A stretch of DNA of 64,000 nt from Aphanomyces cochlioides. Lineage: Eukaryota > Oomycota > Saprolegniomycetes > Saprolegniales > Verrucalvaceae. Within the stretch, counting starts at the first letter, position 1, and each line of letters starts with the position of its first letter. The DNA is taken from assembly GCA_019828595.1 (NCBI GenBank), contig JAHQRK010000014.1, positions 1,550,001 through 1,614,000 of the forward strand, in the 5' to 3' direction. This document shows, in pieces, positions 43,901-53,434 of the stretch. The notes beneath the pieces are model-generated. The model did not search any database. It was given only the letters and a program-made list of their open reading frames with translations, and was not told where the DNA came from. The position numbers were made by a program, and so were the translations under genes.

Positions 43901-44332
43901 TCGTCTCGTTCACGAAGATATTATTGTTAGTGAAGCTGTATAAAGCATCGGACAAAGAAACGGCTATCGCGAGAATGCATTGAAGCCCTTTCGACCGGTC
44001 ATCGTGGATGTCAAGGGTCGGTTTTCGTTATCTGCGATTTACTCGCTAATCTTCGACGCAGGTCCCAGGTTCAATGTTCGAAGATTAGCGGGATCCTACT
44101 GTATATGGGCCTTGTACAGAAAAACCTGCTAGTTTAAACACCTCGGATAGCTAAACGCCTTTCAAACTGAGCAGGTTTTCAATCCACGGACAGATTTCCA
44201 TATATGTCGACCCTGGTAGATTGAACAAAAACCTCTCATGCTAAACGAAGTAATTTGATCAAATATGAGTTGTACAACGTAACGTCAGAACACATCGTTG
44301 GTTAGCCACACATTGTTAGTCTTGGTGGAAGG

Positions 44333-44452
44333 ATGGTCGACTTGAGCATGGAAGACAAAGTCACCATGCTGAAGATGATCGATGAAGGCACCCCATACGA
44401 AGACATCAAGAAGCGCTTCAAGTGCTCGTTGAGACAGAGTAGAGTGTATTGA
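44333..44452 (+). pseudogene. Short helix-turn-helix remnant, possibly transposase N-terminus
   Basis: A 39-codon frame reading MSLSMEDKV-like then MLKMIDEGTPYEDIKKRFKC before a stop. The pattern resembles the psq/HTH start of pogo transposases (KLE-I-x-G-x-S). No catalytic domain follows. It may be a degraded element beside the intact one; evidence is weak. Confidence 0.3.
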
Positions 44453-44930
44453 TTGATGAACGACAGACGTTACTTATGGAAATGTCCTGATACCATACGG
44501 TAAATTAGTAACTTGAAATTTGTATGCCTATACAAACGCTTCGATAAAGCTATAGTTGAACACTTTTGGAATTGAACAAGAATCCCACTCCACCGCGCGT
44601 TGTTCAAAACAAGCAGGTTTATCTGTACTTTCATTGGTTGTTAAGATTGTTACACGTCCCACTTTGGCAACACTTTCAGCAAATCGCAACCTCCCACGAA
44701 GAAATGGAATCAACAAGGCTTGCAGCAAAAGAATCCATGAGTCGAAGGCTCATTGTCTGAGCAGGGAGCCCATTTTATTAGTAGTCTTTGCCACGAAAAG
44801 GTTCGTTTACCCATTTGAAATATCTCACCCTACGAAACATCTCACACACTCACCAATTCTGGTCGTGTAAAGATGAAAAATATGTGTTTGTGAACAATTA
44901 CGTGTAGCATAAATGCTCCAGGTGCAGGCC

Positions 44931-45128
44931 AGGCGACAAGATAAGCGATGAAAGACTCTACAATCAATCTACAGTCTTCAAGATCTGTAGCTTGTGATTG
45001 TAGCTTTCTTTATCGCTCATCTTGCGGTCAACCACCGGCTCTGCTTGCAACACGAAGCAGAGCCGGTGGTTGGCGACAAGATAAGCGATGAAAGACTGTA
45101 CAATCACAATCTACAGATCTTGAAGGCT
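44931..45128. repeat. Foldback (hairpin) element with ~75-bp imperfect arms
   Basis: The centre is a perfect stem: 45029-45046 pairs with 45055-45072 around an 8-base loop (stem sequence ACCACCGGCTCTGCTT). Beyond it, 44973-45028 and 45073-45128 remain largely complementary (CAAGATCTGTAG / CTACAGATCTTG, TTTATCGCTCAT / GCGATGAAAG). In addition GGCGACAAGATAAGCGATGAAAGACT occurs as a direct copy at 44931 and 45072. The structure looks like a MITE or foldback relic. Confidence 0.8.
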
Positions 45129-45129
45129 C

Positions 45130-46815
45130 TAATTTCTAATCTCATATCTGCAACTTAGTGAATTCACTGTCAGAGACAGTTATTAGGACTTCAGGTTACA
45201 CTAAACTGAATGAGGAATGCCTCGGCGTCAACAATGAAATTGCAGATGTGGCGTTTCCCTATCAGAGCCACCGGCATCATCGATGAATCATCTCAGCGAT
45301 TTCACTTCAAAACAGAAACTCCTGTGATTATTCGCTGTTCTCTAAAGGCTTCAAGAGCAGCAGCTCGAAATTGCAGTCCTCTCATCAGTAACCGACCCAC
45401 TAAGTAGAGTCGAAGCCAACCTCCGACTCTACTCAGTGTTCATTGGGTGTGTCTCTGCAATCAAGAGCTGCAGCTCTTGATGGCTCTAAGAGAATAAGAA
45501 GTAACCATAGCAGTTTCTGTTGTGATGCTTAGTCCCAAGGTGACTTATCGATTGATTTCTCAGCTAATCCTCACTTTGAGTGCTAATGTATAAACAGAAA
45601 CGACTATTTTACAGTTGGGTAAGGTAGGGCCTTACAGCGACTCCTCTAGCTCATTCCATGTCGTGATATCAAGAGCCATATATGGAGATTGAATTGAACA
45701 ATTTGGAGTCCACAAGGTGGACAACATTTCAGCAAAACGAAAAAGTACACCCTTCTATGGAAATCGAACCCGCAACATTCGGGTTCACTTGATTTAGCAC
45801 TAACCACGCGGCCAGCATCGGAATTTACAAAAGATAGTCGTGAAAATATTAAGGTTAGTACAGTTTAAATGCAGTGGTATATGCACCCTCCCATCAGGAT
45901 TTATCCTCCTGTAATACACTTTCCAGCAGGTTGTCTAAAACAGCTGAGGTACAAAAGCGAGCATAATGAGGCCTTAATTTGACCATAATTTGCTCTCGTT
46001 TTATCATGTCCTCCACAGTTCGTGAAGGAGATCAGTTTCTGATCGGCCCACGCCGAGTAGGAAAATATTCTGCGTGGTGTGGTGTTTTTTGAATTTTCAG
46101 AGGTGGAATAGTCATCGAGGAGATGTCGTTATTGAAGACCGCTTACGCTTTGGCGCAGTCTCCTGAGGACTAACAAATACAGAGCGATTTTATATGTTAC
46201 TATGATATTGTGATTTCCGTCCAAAGTTTCCAATTTCAGGCGACATTTTCAATCGCCTGGAAATCGTCCGGAGAATATGATTGGCTAAAATTAATTTTAC
46301 TATCAATTGATTGGCTGAAAACTGACCTAAGTTTGTGAGAGAAAAGCTGCAAATCTCAAGTCATCTCTATGACTCTGAACAACCTTCCACAGCGACCCCA
46401 CCTCGAAGAGAACTCCACGTCATTCAGCTCTCCTCACGTTGAGCGTACAACAAGTGGAGAGGCCTCTGGCCTCGCTAGTGCAGCGGCGAAGCTTCGTCGA
46501 TTTCGTGTACCATCCCGATCAAGAAGGTCAAAATAACCTTCTAAAATTGATATTTGTATTATATTTCGAAGGTCCGGCGATTTACCGGCGATTGATTCAA
46601 CCAATCGCCGGAGGAAATTTTGAGTAGAAAGCACAATATATAACCTGTAAACAGACGACATTGGTTGACATGAAGTTGAATGCAAATCACATTCAAATCC
46701 CGCTTTCCCTCCTTGAGACACGTGAGTGATATGTCTTGAACTCCAAAACCTTATTTGATTGAAGGGTTTAGAAGGTTTAGGTCATTGGTCGATTTTTGTC
46801 TTTTTTATGGGATTC
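45130..46815. other. Gene-poor, repeat-relic region
   Basis: No supported gene. It includes a perfect 10-bp hairpin at 45403-45412 / 45424-45433 (AGTAGAGTCG), a GTCCACAAGGTGGAC hairpin near 45708, and the tRNA-like relic. Open frames are short and mutually overlapping. Confidence 0.45.
45755..45825 (-). other. tRNA-like relic (A-box and B-box like) - possible SINE head
   Basis: On the minus strand, TGGCCGCGTGGTTAG (around 45800-45814) resembles a polymerase III A box and GGTTCGATTTCC (45759-45770) a B box with one extra base. The T-stem does not close and no acceptor stem was found, so it is not a functional tRNA. It is best read as a tRNA-derived repeat relic. Confidence 0.35.
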
Positions 46816-46970
46816 TGTTGTTTCCTCAAAGTCTTTTTTTATTTTGTTGGATTCTTTGATTGGCTCTATGTCCTTTTTATTTTCATTAATATCTTTGATT
46901 GGCTTCAAGTCATTTTTTGTTTTATCGGATTGTTTGATTGGCTCCATGTCTTTTTCTGAATACGGGTCTA
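46816..46970 (+). repeat. Degenerate 39-bp tandem repeat, about four units
   Basis: Units start at 46816, 46855, 46894 and 46933, exactly 39 bp apart, with the recurring core TTTGATTGGCT..ATGTC followed by a T-rich tail. The period is a multiple of three, so the plus strand reads as 13-residue repeats (FDWLxV...), probably without being translated. Confidence 0.75.
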
Positions 46971-47553
46971 AAAGTAGATATTTATATCCTGCTAAAATGT
47001 ATATTTGTTCTTACCCATGATAAAATATATTTTGTTTCCAAACTGAACTATTAAAATTAATATTTTCAAGAATCGGCGATGTCGACACCAAAGAGATCCA
47101 CAGGCGCAGGCACACAAAAAACCAAAGGGCACAAGTAGCAAAGCAGCACAGCGTATAGTAGAATAAACCTCACAAACTCGACTTCTGTACGACAGCTCTG
47201 TAAGCTCGATTATCACCCTTCAAGGAATGTAAAGACACTGGTGTTAGATTATTGCTTTTAGCAACCTATCACAACCTCCAGTGCAATCACAAACAGTGAA
47301 TTTAACGAGAACAGCTCTAATAACGTTAGTCTACAGTACTAGTCGCGTGTGGAAAACACGAGTTTCCACCGGCCGGACGCACCAGCAGCTTGCGGGTGCA
47401 CCAAAAACCAAACGAGATCAGATGGCTGTGCTGACTCCTGCTCAAACAATATAGCTATTTTAAAAATTAGTTCAATAGTTATTTAGTCCGACTATTACTT
47501 CGATAAAGTAGATTAAATAGAATAGTAAACTTTTTCGATTGAGTTAACTACTA
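46971..47553. other. Intergenic stretch left of the Tc1/mariner element
   Basis: Mixed AT-rich sequence; no coding signal seen. A run of ATAGTTATTTAGTCCGACTA-like AT-rich DNA occurs around 47455-47550. Confidence 0.4.
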
Positions 47554-49213
47554 CTACCTCTGTTCACTATTACTGTCAGCATAAGACTTTTTTGTGACCC
47601 CAAAAATTCATATCTTGTCGAAATTTGATGAAAAGTATCTTATCTGAAAGTTCATGAAAAACTAGAGGTAGCGTCCATTGAACACAAAGCGGGAAAACTC
47701 CAACGTCGCGCGCAAAATTGAATGGTTCAAACGCCTTCGGAATAAAAATGCAAAACAATTCTTTTATAATTCAAAACAAGGGTATCTACACAAGTCAATC
47801 GATTGAAATGGAATTCGCGCGCGCCGGTCGGGAACTGTCGGAAGCAAACAAGGTCGACATCGTCAAGATGCTTCAGCAGCATATCGTCAAAGGCAAGTTG
47901 CCGCGCGGTGCCATTGGTATCGTAGCAGAACGATTCAAGATCCATCGCGACACAATCTCCAAAGTATGGAAGGGTTTCTTGAGCGGCCACACGACGGCAA
48001 AGAAGGCAAACCATGTCGGTCGAAAGAAACTCTACTCCACCGATAATATCACCAACATGGTGCATGAGATACCCCAGTCTCAGCGAGAGACAATGCGAGA
48101 CATCGCCGAGGCAACTGGTGTGTCGATTGGCACGCTTCATCGCCACCTGAAAACTGGAACGCTTCAGCGTCGATCGTCCCGATTGAAGCCGCTGTTGACT
48201 GAATCCAACCGATTGGAAAGACTTGCACCGACAGGGTCGGCGGCCTTCATGAACTCGAATTTTCGGATATGTGGGATGTGGTTCACCTTGATGAGAAGTG
48301 GTTTAATGGCGACAAGGATCGACGGAAGGTGTACCTCGTGAAAGGCGAGAAAGCACAAAGCCGCGTTGCTAAGAGTAAGCGCTTCATTCCGAAGGTCATG
48401 TTCTTGGCTGCTGTCGCACGCCCCCGATTTGACCATGGCCAAGACTGCTTCTTTGATGGCAAAGTTGGTATGTGGCCGTTTGCGACGAAGTCTCCGGCCG
48501 TCAGAAACTCGAGAAACCGTGCGGCTGGCTCCATGGTCACTTCATTGATCAATGTGACTGCAGAAGTTTACCGTGATTTCGTGCTCGACAAGGTGATTCC
48601 CGCGATAAAGGCGAAGTTTCCAAGTGTGAACAAGCGCGTGGTCCTACAACAGGATAATGCGACTCCGCACAGATGTGTCACTGACTTGATGCTGGAAGAT
48701 GTGAGCACAGACGGCTGGACGTTCGTGACGCGCCGCCAGCCGCCAAACAGTCCTGACCTCAACGTGTTGGACCTCGGCTTCTTCGCTTCGATCCAGGCCC
48801 TTCAATACAAAATGGTGAGTAAGACTGTGGACGATGTCATTGAAGCAACCTTGATTGCCTTTGATGTCCTCAGTGTGGAGAAGCTTGAGAACGTGTTCCT
48901 TACCTTACAGGCTGTTATGCGACTTGTTCTGGAGCACCACGGCGACAACCACTTCTCATTGCCCCATCTAAAGAAGGAAGTCTTGAGACGATCTGGCACG
49001 CTCATGGCGAATGTTACCTGCCCTGCATTTCTTCTCCATCAGGTGGACATGGAACTCCAAGAACATGGCATTCATTTGCCCATCAGTTTGGAGTAAGATT
49101 TATAACCAATGAAATTCTTGTATTTCAGCTTCCACCAATCACAATGTTTTACCGACAGTAATATGGAAAAAGTTGGATTTTCCAATGCTGACAGTAATAT
49201 TGAACAGAGGTAG
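47554..49213. mobile_element. Tc1/mariner-type transposon with terminal inverted repeats
   Basis: The left end begins CTACCTCTGTTCACTATTAC at 47554; the right end is its near-perfect reverse complement, ending CAGAGGTAG at 49213. About 27 of 29 terminal bases match, and TA flanks both ends (47552-47553, 49214-49215). The length is about 1,660 bp. The transposase inside is frameshifted, so the copy is probably no longer autonomous. Confidence 0.88.
47748..49096 (+). pseudogene. Tc1/mariner transposase with one frameshift
   Basis: The first frame (ATG 47748 or 47808 to about 48235) carries helix-turn-helix DNA-binding sequence (RGAIGIVAERFKIHRDTISKVW; DIAEATGVSIGTLHRHL). The second frame (about 48240-49096) carries the catalytic core: first Asp in VVHLDEKWF, second in LQQDNATPHR, and NSPDLNVLDLGFF with the third acid. 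The change of frame lies near 48225-48245, between the ESNRLERL segment and LHELEFSDMWD, and no intron borders fit. Except for this break, the protein runs to its natural end without stops, so inactivation looks recent. Confidence 0.82.
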
Positions 49214-49597
49214 TATTTAATCTTGACAACACTTGATAAAGTAAATTTTAAATTTAATTAAGCGAGTGGGAGAGACAAGATGACAACAGGACAACTTCCC
49301 GACAAGCACCACCCAAATCTTCACCCTGACGCAGTCATGAGACTGCGAACAAACTCAGCACTTTCGCCGTGCCCAAACGGACGGTACATGAAGACCACCG
49401 AACGGGAATTGGTGAAGAAATGACATGGAATCAATACGTGCTAGAAATCCAATCGTCAACTTCTGTCTTGGCATTGCCTGCCATGGACTTGCTCAACTTT
49501 GGAGCACATTTGAGCCTGCGACTTTGGGACACCGTCACGAACGATGGAGAAGGGGTCAGTTCGATGGAAGAGTCGTGGGTGGAAATATCCAGTAACG

Positions 49598-50328
49598 TTA
49601 GCGTGGATATTGACGCTGGACATTGTTGAGCACAAGGCTGACCTATGCACAAAGAATTGAAAGAACGTGGTTCGAGAGCCTAACCATGAGAAGAATGCAA
49701 GGACCGGAGTGATCAAATACAAGAAACCCAACTGCTCCAACTCTGAACCGCCCATGACAGCCACAAGTGCTGCAGCACCACCTGGTGGATGAAGCGTGTC
49801 GGTTACTTGTATTGCAAGCATCGAGAGCGACACTGCCAGCGCACAACTGAGCCACTTCCACTCAACTCCAAGATGAACAAAAAGGCGAGCAACACCGACG
49901 CCAATTGCTGCGCTCATCGTACTCCCCAAGATGGCATTCTGAAGAGTGAGGGATTGAACTCGAGGATAAAGATGGAAACATACCCGAGGCTGTGACAAAG
50001 GTGCTTGCACTGCACCGAAGACAAGGATTGCCATCGCTCCAAACGATGCTGACAAGGTGTGAATCTGTCGAGAGACAAAGGGTCTGAAGGCTTGTCGTCA
50101 TCGTACCTCCACTTGGGACGGTTGAATTGCATGAAAATTGAATTGAATTGCCGCGAGGATTGCAATCCCACAGAAACTACTCAACCACGACCAAAAGAGA
50201 ACTTGCAGCGCTCTTGATGATTCTCCAGATCGGGCTCGATCAGCTTGTTGAACGGCGATTTGTCGAATCGCCGGGCATGCCTCAGGTGGCACTTGTTGCC
50301 CGCGAAACTTGTAAATGTAGTCCATCAT
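49598..50328 (-). CDS. HPP-family membrane protein, copy B
   Basis: Four exons: 50328-50107, 50064-49984, 49938-49685 and 49637-49598; introns 42, 45 and 47 nt; 198 residues. The last junction (GTTAGG..GGTCAG, 49684-49638) restores the C-terminus SCLVLNNVQRQYPR, matching VLNNIHRQYPR of copy A at 40054-40877. Membrane segments: LSSFCGIAILAAIQF, SASFGAMAILVFGAV, WLSCALAVSLSMLAI with the motif TLHPPGGAAALVAV, and ITPVLAFFSC. The N-terminus is about 45 residues shorter than in copy A. Two in-frame ATGs sit at 50328 and 50325. It is divergent to the tRNA methyltransferase gene at 50961. Confidence 0.83.
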
Positions 50329-50960
50329 GAGGTCTCAAGGTCAACCGATATCAAGACTTTGGGTTGCGTTTACGTGCCCACGTCCCAAGCGATATCAGAA
50401 CGTCCCCATGCAATCCCAACTCGGGAGGCCCTGATTATCCCATGGGAATCAAACTTTCACGGCTATCGTTTAGATATTGGTGCAGCGAGTACTTCGACTT
50501 GTGACGAGTTCTTTGTGCGTACAATGCTCACAAAATTGTTGACTTTAATCGCCAACGAAGATGCCACTTCGACTTGCCATGACAAGTGAATACACGACAG
50601 ATCACAGCAATCTTAACACTCAGAGATTAGACGTGTATCTAAGCATGCCATCCATGACTTCAAGCTCTCCACGATCCTCTGAATTTGCTCGAGCAGCCTC
50701 ATTCCTCCGATCTCTGACCAAGGAGCCGAGTTGAAATAACATAATCAAGTAGTCCTTGGCTAAGTTGATAGCATAGGATTGCCAGCCGAACACAACTTTC
50801 TCTTGAAGACAAGCGGCAAGGAGAACCAAGGATGCCGCGCCTTTCCATATCGAAGATGCAAAAATGCAATAAAAATCATCAAGAAAACCATTTTTCAATT
50901 ATTTATCTCAATTTTTGTATTTTTTGATAGGCAGATCAAGTTTGTATCATTGGACAGAGC
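50329..50960. other. Head-to-head intergenic region
   Basis: About 630 bp between HPP copy B and the TrmB-like gene. Small open frames (to 114 codons) show no motif. The part just before 50961 is T-rich. Confidence 0.4.
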
Positions 50961-52223
50961 ATGGCCGACGACGAAGGGTCAGCGACCGCGCCAAAGCGTC
51001 ACAAAGGCAGTCAAGACGCGACGACGGCCAAGAAAACAGTCGACTGGTCGAAGACACCTTCGTTTCCACCGCCTGAAGGTTCCTGCAGCGTGTGGATTCC
51101 AAGAAAACAGCGCTATTGCTCGCATCACGCGACGCTTGGCTCTACCAAATGCACGACGCACGCTAGCTTGGACACTGACGCCCCAGCACTTGCTGCTGCC
51201 TCGCGAGATGAATCGAAGCCAGAAATCACAGGTGCACTATCTTTTCATATCCTTACTGATTGTGGAGCTCCAGTTGCATCGAGAAAGACCAATCTCGATC
51301 GTCCGCTCAAGCGCATGCTCAATCCGTTCTCTATTCCAGCGCTCAAAGCCGCACCAGCTTGGGACCAAGTACAGATGAAAGATCTACCTTGATATGAATG
51401 TTGTCTTAGCTGTACGACGACCCGACTCGGCCACTTTGCATTGACATTGGATGCTCCAAAGGACTGTACATCCGCGATTTCCGCGACAAACACCAGGTCA
51501 TCTCCACACTTTTGTCCATCGACCTATAACCCATGCTGTAGACTGCGACTTGGAACTACCTCGGCGTTGAGATCTTTGAGCCGTACGTAGTAGCTGCCAA
51601 TGCTGCAGAAGCCCAACGAGACCATCGTCCTCGCAACTTGGCCTACGTCCATGCAAATATCAACAACAGTTTGGAGACACTCGTTGCTGGCCAAGTGATT
51701 GCCCGCGTAAGCCTTCTCTTCCCAGATCCATGGGGTTGTGGCCAAGGCAAAGAGCACAAGAACAACAAGCGACGCGTCATGTCTGCTGCCTTTGCTGAAC
51801 GTCTGGCGGCTGTCATGCCTCCCGAATCGGAGTTTTATCTCGCCAGCGACTACGAAGACTTGGCGTTGGACATTCGGCAACATTTGCTCTCGACTGGAGC
51901 ATTTTCTGTCCCAACTGAAGGTTCTTCTGTGCCCACGATGACAGCGCAAGCGATTCGCGATCATTTCAAGCCCAACCAAACCAAAGACAACTTGATTGAC
52001 GCCTCCAAAGGCGTAGGAAAAGCTTCGACAGCGTCAGGTACATCTCGAACTCGCATTTCATCCTCTCAAGCTGTCTGTAGATGACTCTGTACTATGGCTT
52101 GCATCCATGCCACTCGGAGTTCCAACCGAACGCGATGTCATTTGTGAAAACCAGTGGAGGCCAGTCTACCGGTTGGTGCTAACGTTACACCGAAGTCAAC
52201 CCGCAGAAACCAAAGAAACGTAA
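50961..52223 (+). CDS. tRNA (guanine-N7)-methyltransferase (TrmB/TRM8-like) with N-terminal TRM13-type CHHC zinc finger
   Basis: Five exons: 50961-51231, 51274-51368, 51410-51496, 51542-52037 and 52081-52223; phases agree, 363 residues. Residues about 40-70 match the TRM13 CHHC zinc finger: C(SVWIPRKQRY)C...(STK)C(TT)H. The methyltransferase part has the SAM-binding LCIDIGCSKGLYIRDF motif, then NYLGVEIFEP, the TrmB signature SLLFPDPW with NNKRRV, and the C-terminal block PTERDVICEN...WRPVYRLVL. The first intron (51232-51273, 42 nt) is open in frame but its removal gives EIT|VASRKTNLDRPLKRMLNPFS, typical of TrmB. Expected reaction: m7G formation in tRNA. The zinc finger at the N-terminus is unusual for a TrmB protein. 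Confidence 0.85.
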
Positions 52224-52421
52224 GAATTCCAAATCTAAACCACATCTTCTTGATCTCCTTTGCGTTTCAAAGGTCGCTTGGGCTCATGAGTGAGCACCCT
52301 GCGTGAACAACGAGGCGTTGGATGCAACGCCGTTAGAGAAATCAATTTTTCTTCCATTTTTTCAACTTCGAACCGTGAAACATTCCCAAATTGAAAGTTC
52401 CATTTCAAAGTCGCGACGACC

Positions 52422-53411
52422 ATGTCGAGTTTCCTCCAGGTCTTGACGAGTCATGAGCTCTTTCCACTCGTGGCGGGTTTTCAATCTGGTACTTATGCCG
52501 ACGTTCGACCGCTGCTTAGTGTTCTCTCGCATCTCCCATCCCCCCGATCGCTCTACTATCTCATGATCGGCAACTACGACGACTTTCGCCGTGAAATCTC
52601 CACCTTTGGATCAATCTTTCAGCCTTGGCTCCAGCAACATGGCTATCGCGGCGTCGAAAGACTTTTTAGCTGCACGGACTCCATGGCATTTGTCTTCGAA
52701 CTCGATGCTGCTTACCGTGGTGACGTCGATTTGGTCGACTACATGGAAGCTCGTGGCCATTTGGATCCTCTCGTGCCGCTGGTCGACTTGGCCGCTTGGA
52801 CCGGACAGCTCCAGCTCATTCGTTTCCTCGTTGATGAGCGGCGCTGCGGTGTCGTCACGCCCACAACTATCGACTGGGCGGCGTGCAATGGACAGCTTGC
52901 AGTCGTCGAGTATTTCACAAATGTCATGTGGGCACCTTGCACGACGCAAGCTATGGACGGTGCTGCTCGCTGTGGACATTTGAATGTGGTGAAATTTCTC
53001 CACATCGCTCGAAGCGAAGGATGCACGACGAGTGCAATGGATCGAGCGGCTTGCTATGGCTTCCTCGACGTCGTTGAGTTCCTCCATGCGAGCCGCACCG
53101 AAGGATGCACGTATCGAGCGATGGACGACGCTGCGGCGAATGGACATTTGGAAATTGTTAAGTTTTTATCCACAGAACGCCTCGAAGGTTGTTCGACCGA
53201 AGCGATGGATGGCGCCGCGTTCAATGGACATTTGGACATTGTGAAATACCTGAATGAGCACCGCACGGAAGGATGCTCGTCCGACGCACTACGCGGCGCG
53301 CTTGCCTTTGGCCACCGCGACATTGCACTGTACTTAAAGAACCACGTCGAGTTGCCGCCGTCTTTATGGAGTGACGACGAAGTCGAAGACGAGTTCTGGA
53401 TAGAGAGCTAA
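52422..53411 (+). CDS. Oomycete-type ankyrin-repeat protein
   Basis: Single-exon frame of 329 residues from ATG 52422. The N-terminal 90 residues (LVAGFQSGTYADVRPLLSVL) form a non-repetitive head. From residue 90 the protein consists of eight or so ankyrin-like repeats of about 28 residues with consensus EGCTxxAMDxAAxxGHLxVVKFLH. This arrangement is widespread in saprolegnialean and peronosporalean genomes. The Cys in EGC(T/S) recurs at each repeat. The C-terminus is acidic (DDEVEDEF). Role unknown; protein-protein interaction is expected. Convergent with Pescadillo, stops 23 bp apart. Confidence 0.82.
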   Translation: MSSFLQVLTSHELFPLVAGFQSGTYADVRPLLSVLSHLPSPRSLYYLMIGNYDDFRREISTFGSIFQPWLQQHGYRGVERLFSCTDSMAFVFELDAAYRGDVDLVDYMEARGHLDPLVPLVDLAAWTGQLQLIRFLVDERRCGVVTPTTIDWAACNGQLAVVEYFTNVMWAPCTTQAMDGAARCGHLNVVKFLHIARSEGCTTSAMDRAACYGFLDVVEFLHASRTEGCTYRAMDDAAANGHLEIVKFLSTERLEGCSTEAMDGAAFNGHLDIVKYLNEHRTEGCSSDALRGALAFGHRDIALYLKNHVELPPSLWSDDEVEDEFWIES

Positions 53412-53434
53412 GTAGTCGGCAGCAAAATTTACGT

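Larger units (their letters stand above)
41998..44101. mobile_element. Pogo/Tigger-like DNA transposon with terminal inverted repeats and TA target duplication
   Basis: The terminal inverted repeats are 24 bp: 41998-42021 (CAGTAGGATCCCGCTAATCT...) and 44078-44101, reverse complements with one mismatch. The element is flanked on both sides by TA (41996-41997 and 44102-44103), the target duplication expected for the Tc1/mariner/pogo superfamily. Sub-terminal copies of an AATCTGCGA-like motif occur at 42015-42060 and 44030-44060. It is 2,104 bp long and contains one intact transposase frame. Confidence 0.92.

Noticed and set aside
45755..45825. A functional tRNA gene on the minus strand
   Set aside because: A-box and B-box like sequences are present, but the T stem does not pair, the B box has an extra base and no acceptor stem is visible.
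49456..49597. Longer C-terminus of HPP copy B by reading through 49684-49638
   Set aside because: Splicing GTTAGG..GGTCAG restores the VLNN..RQYPR ending shared with copy A; the read-through tail has no counterpart.
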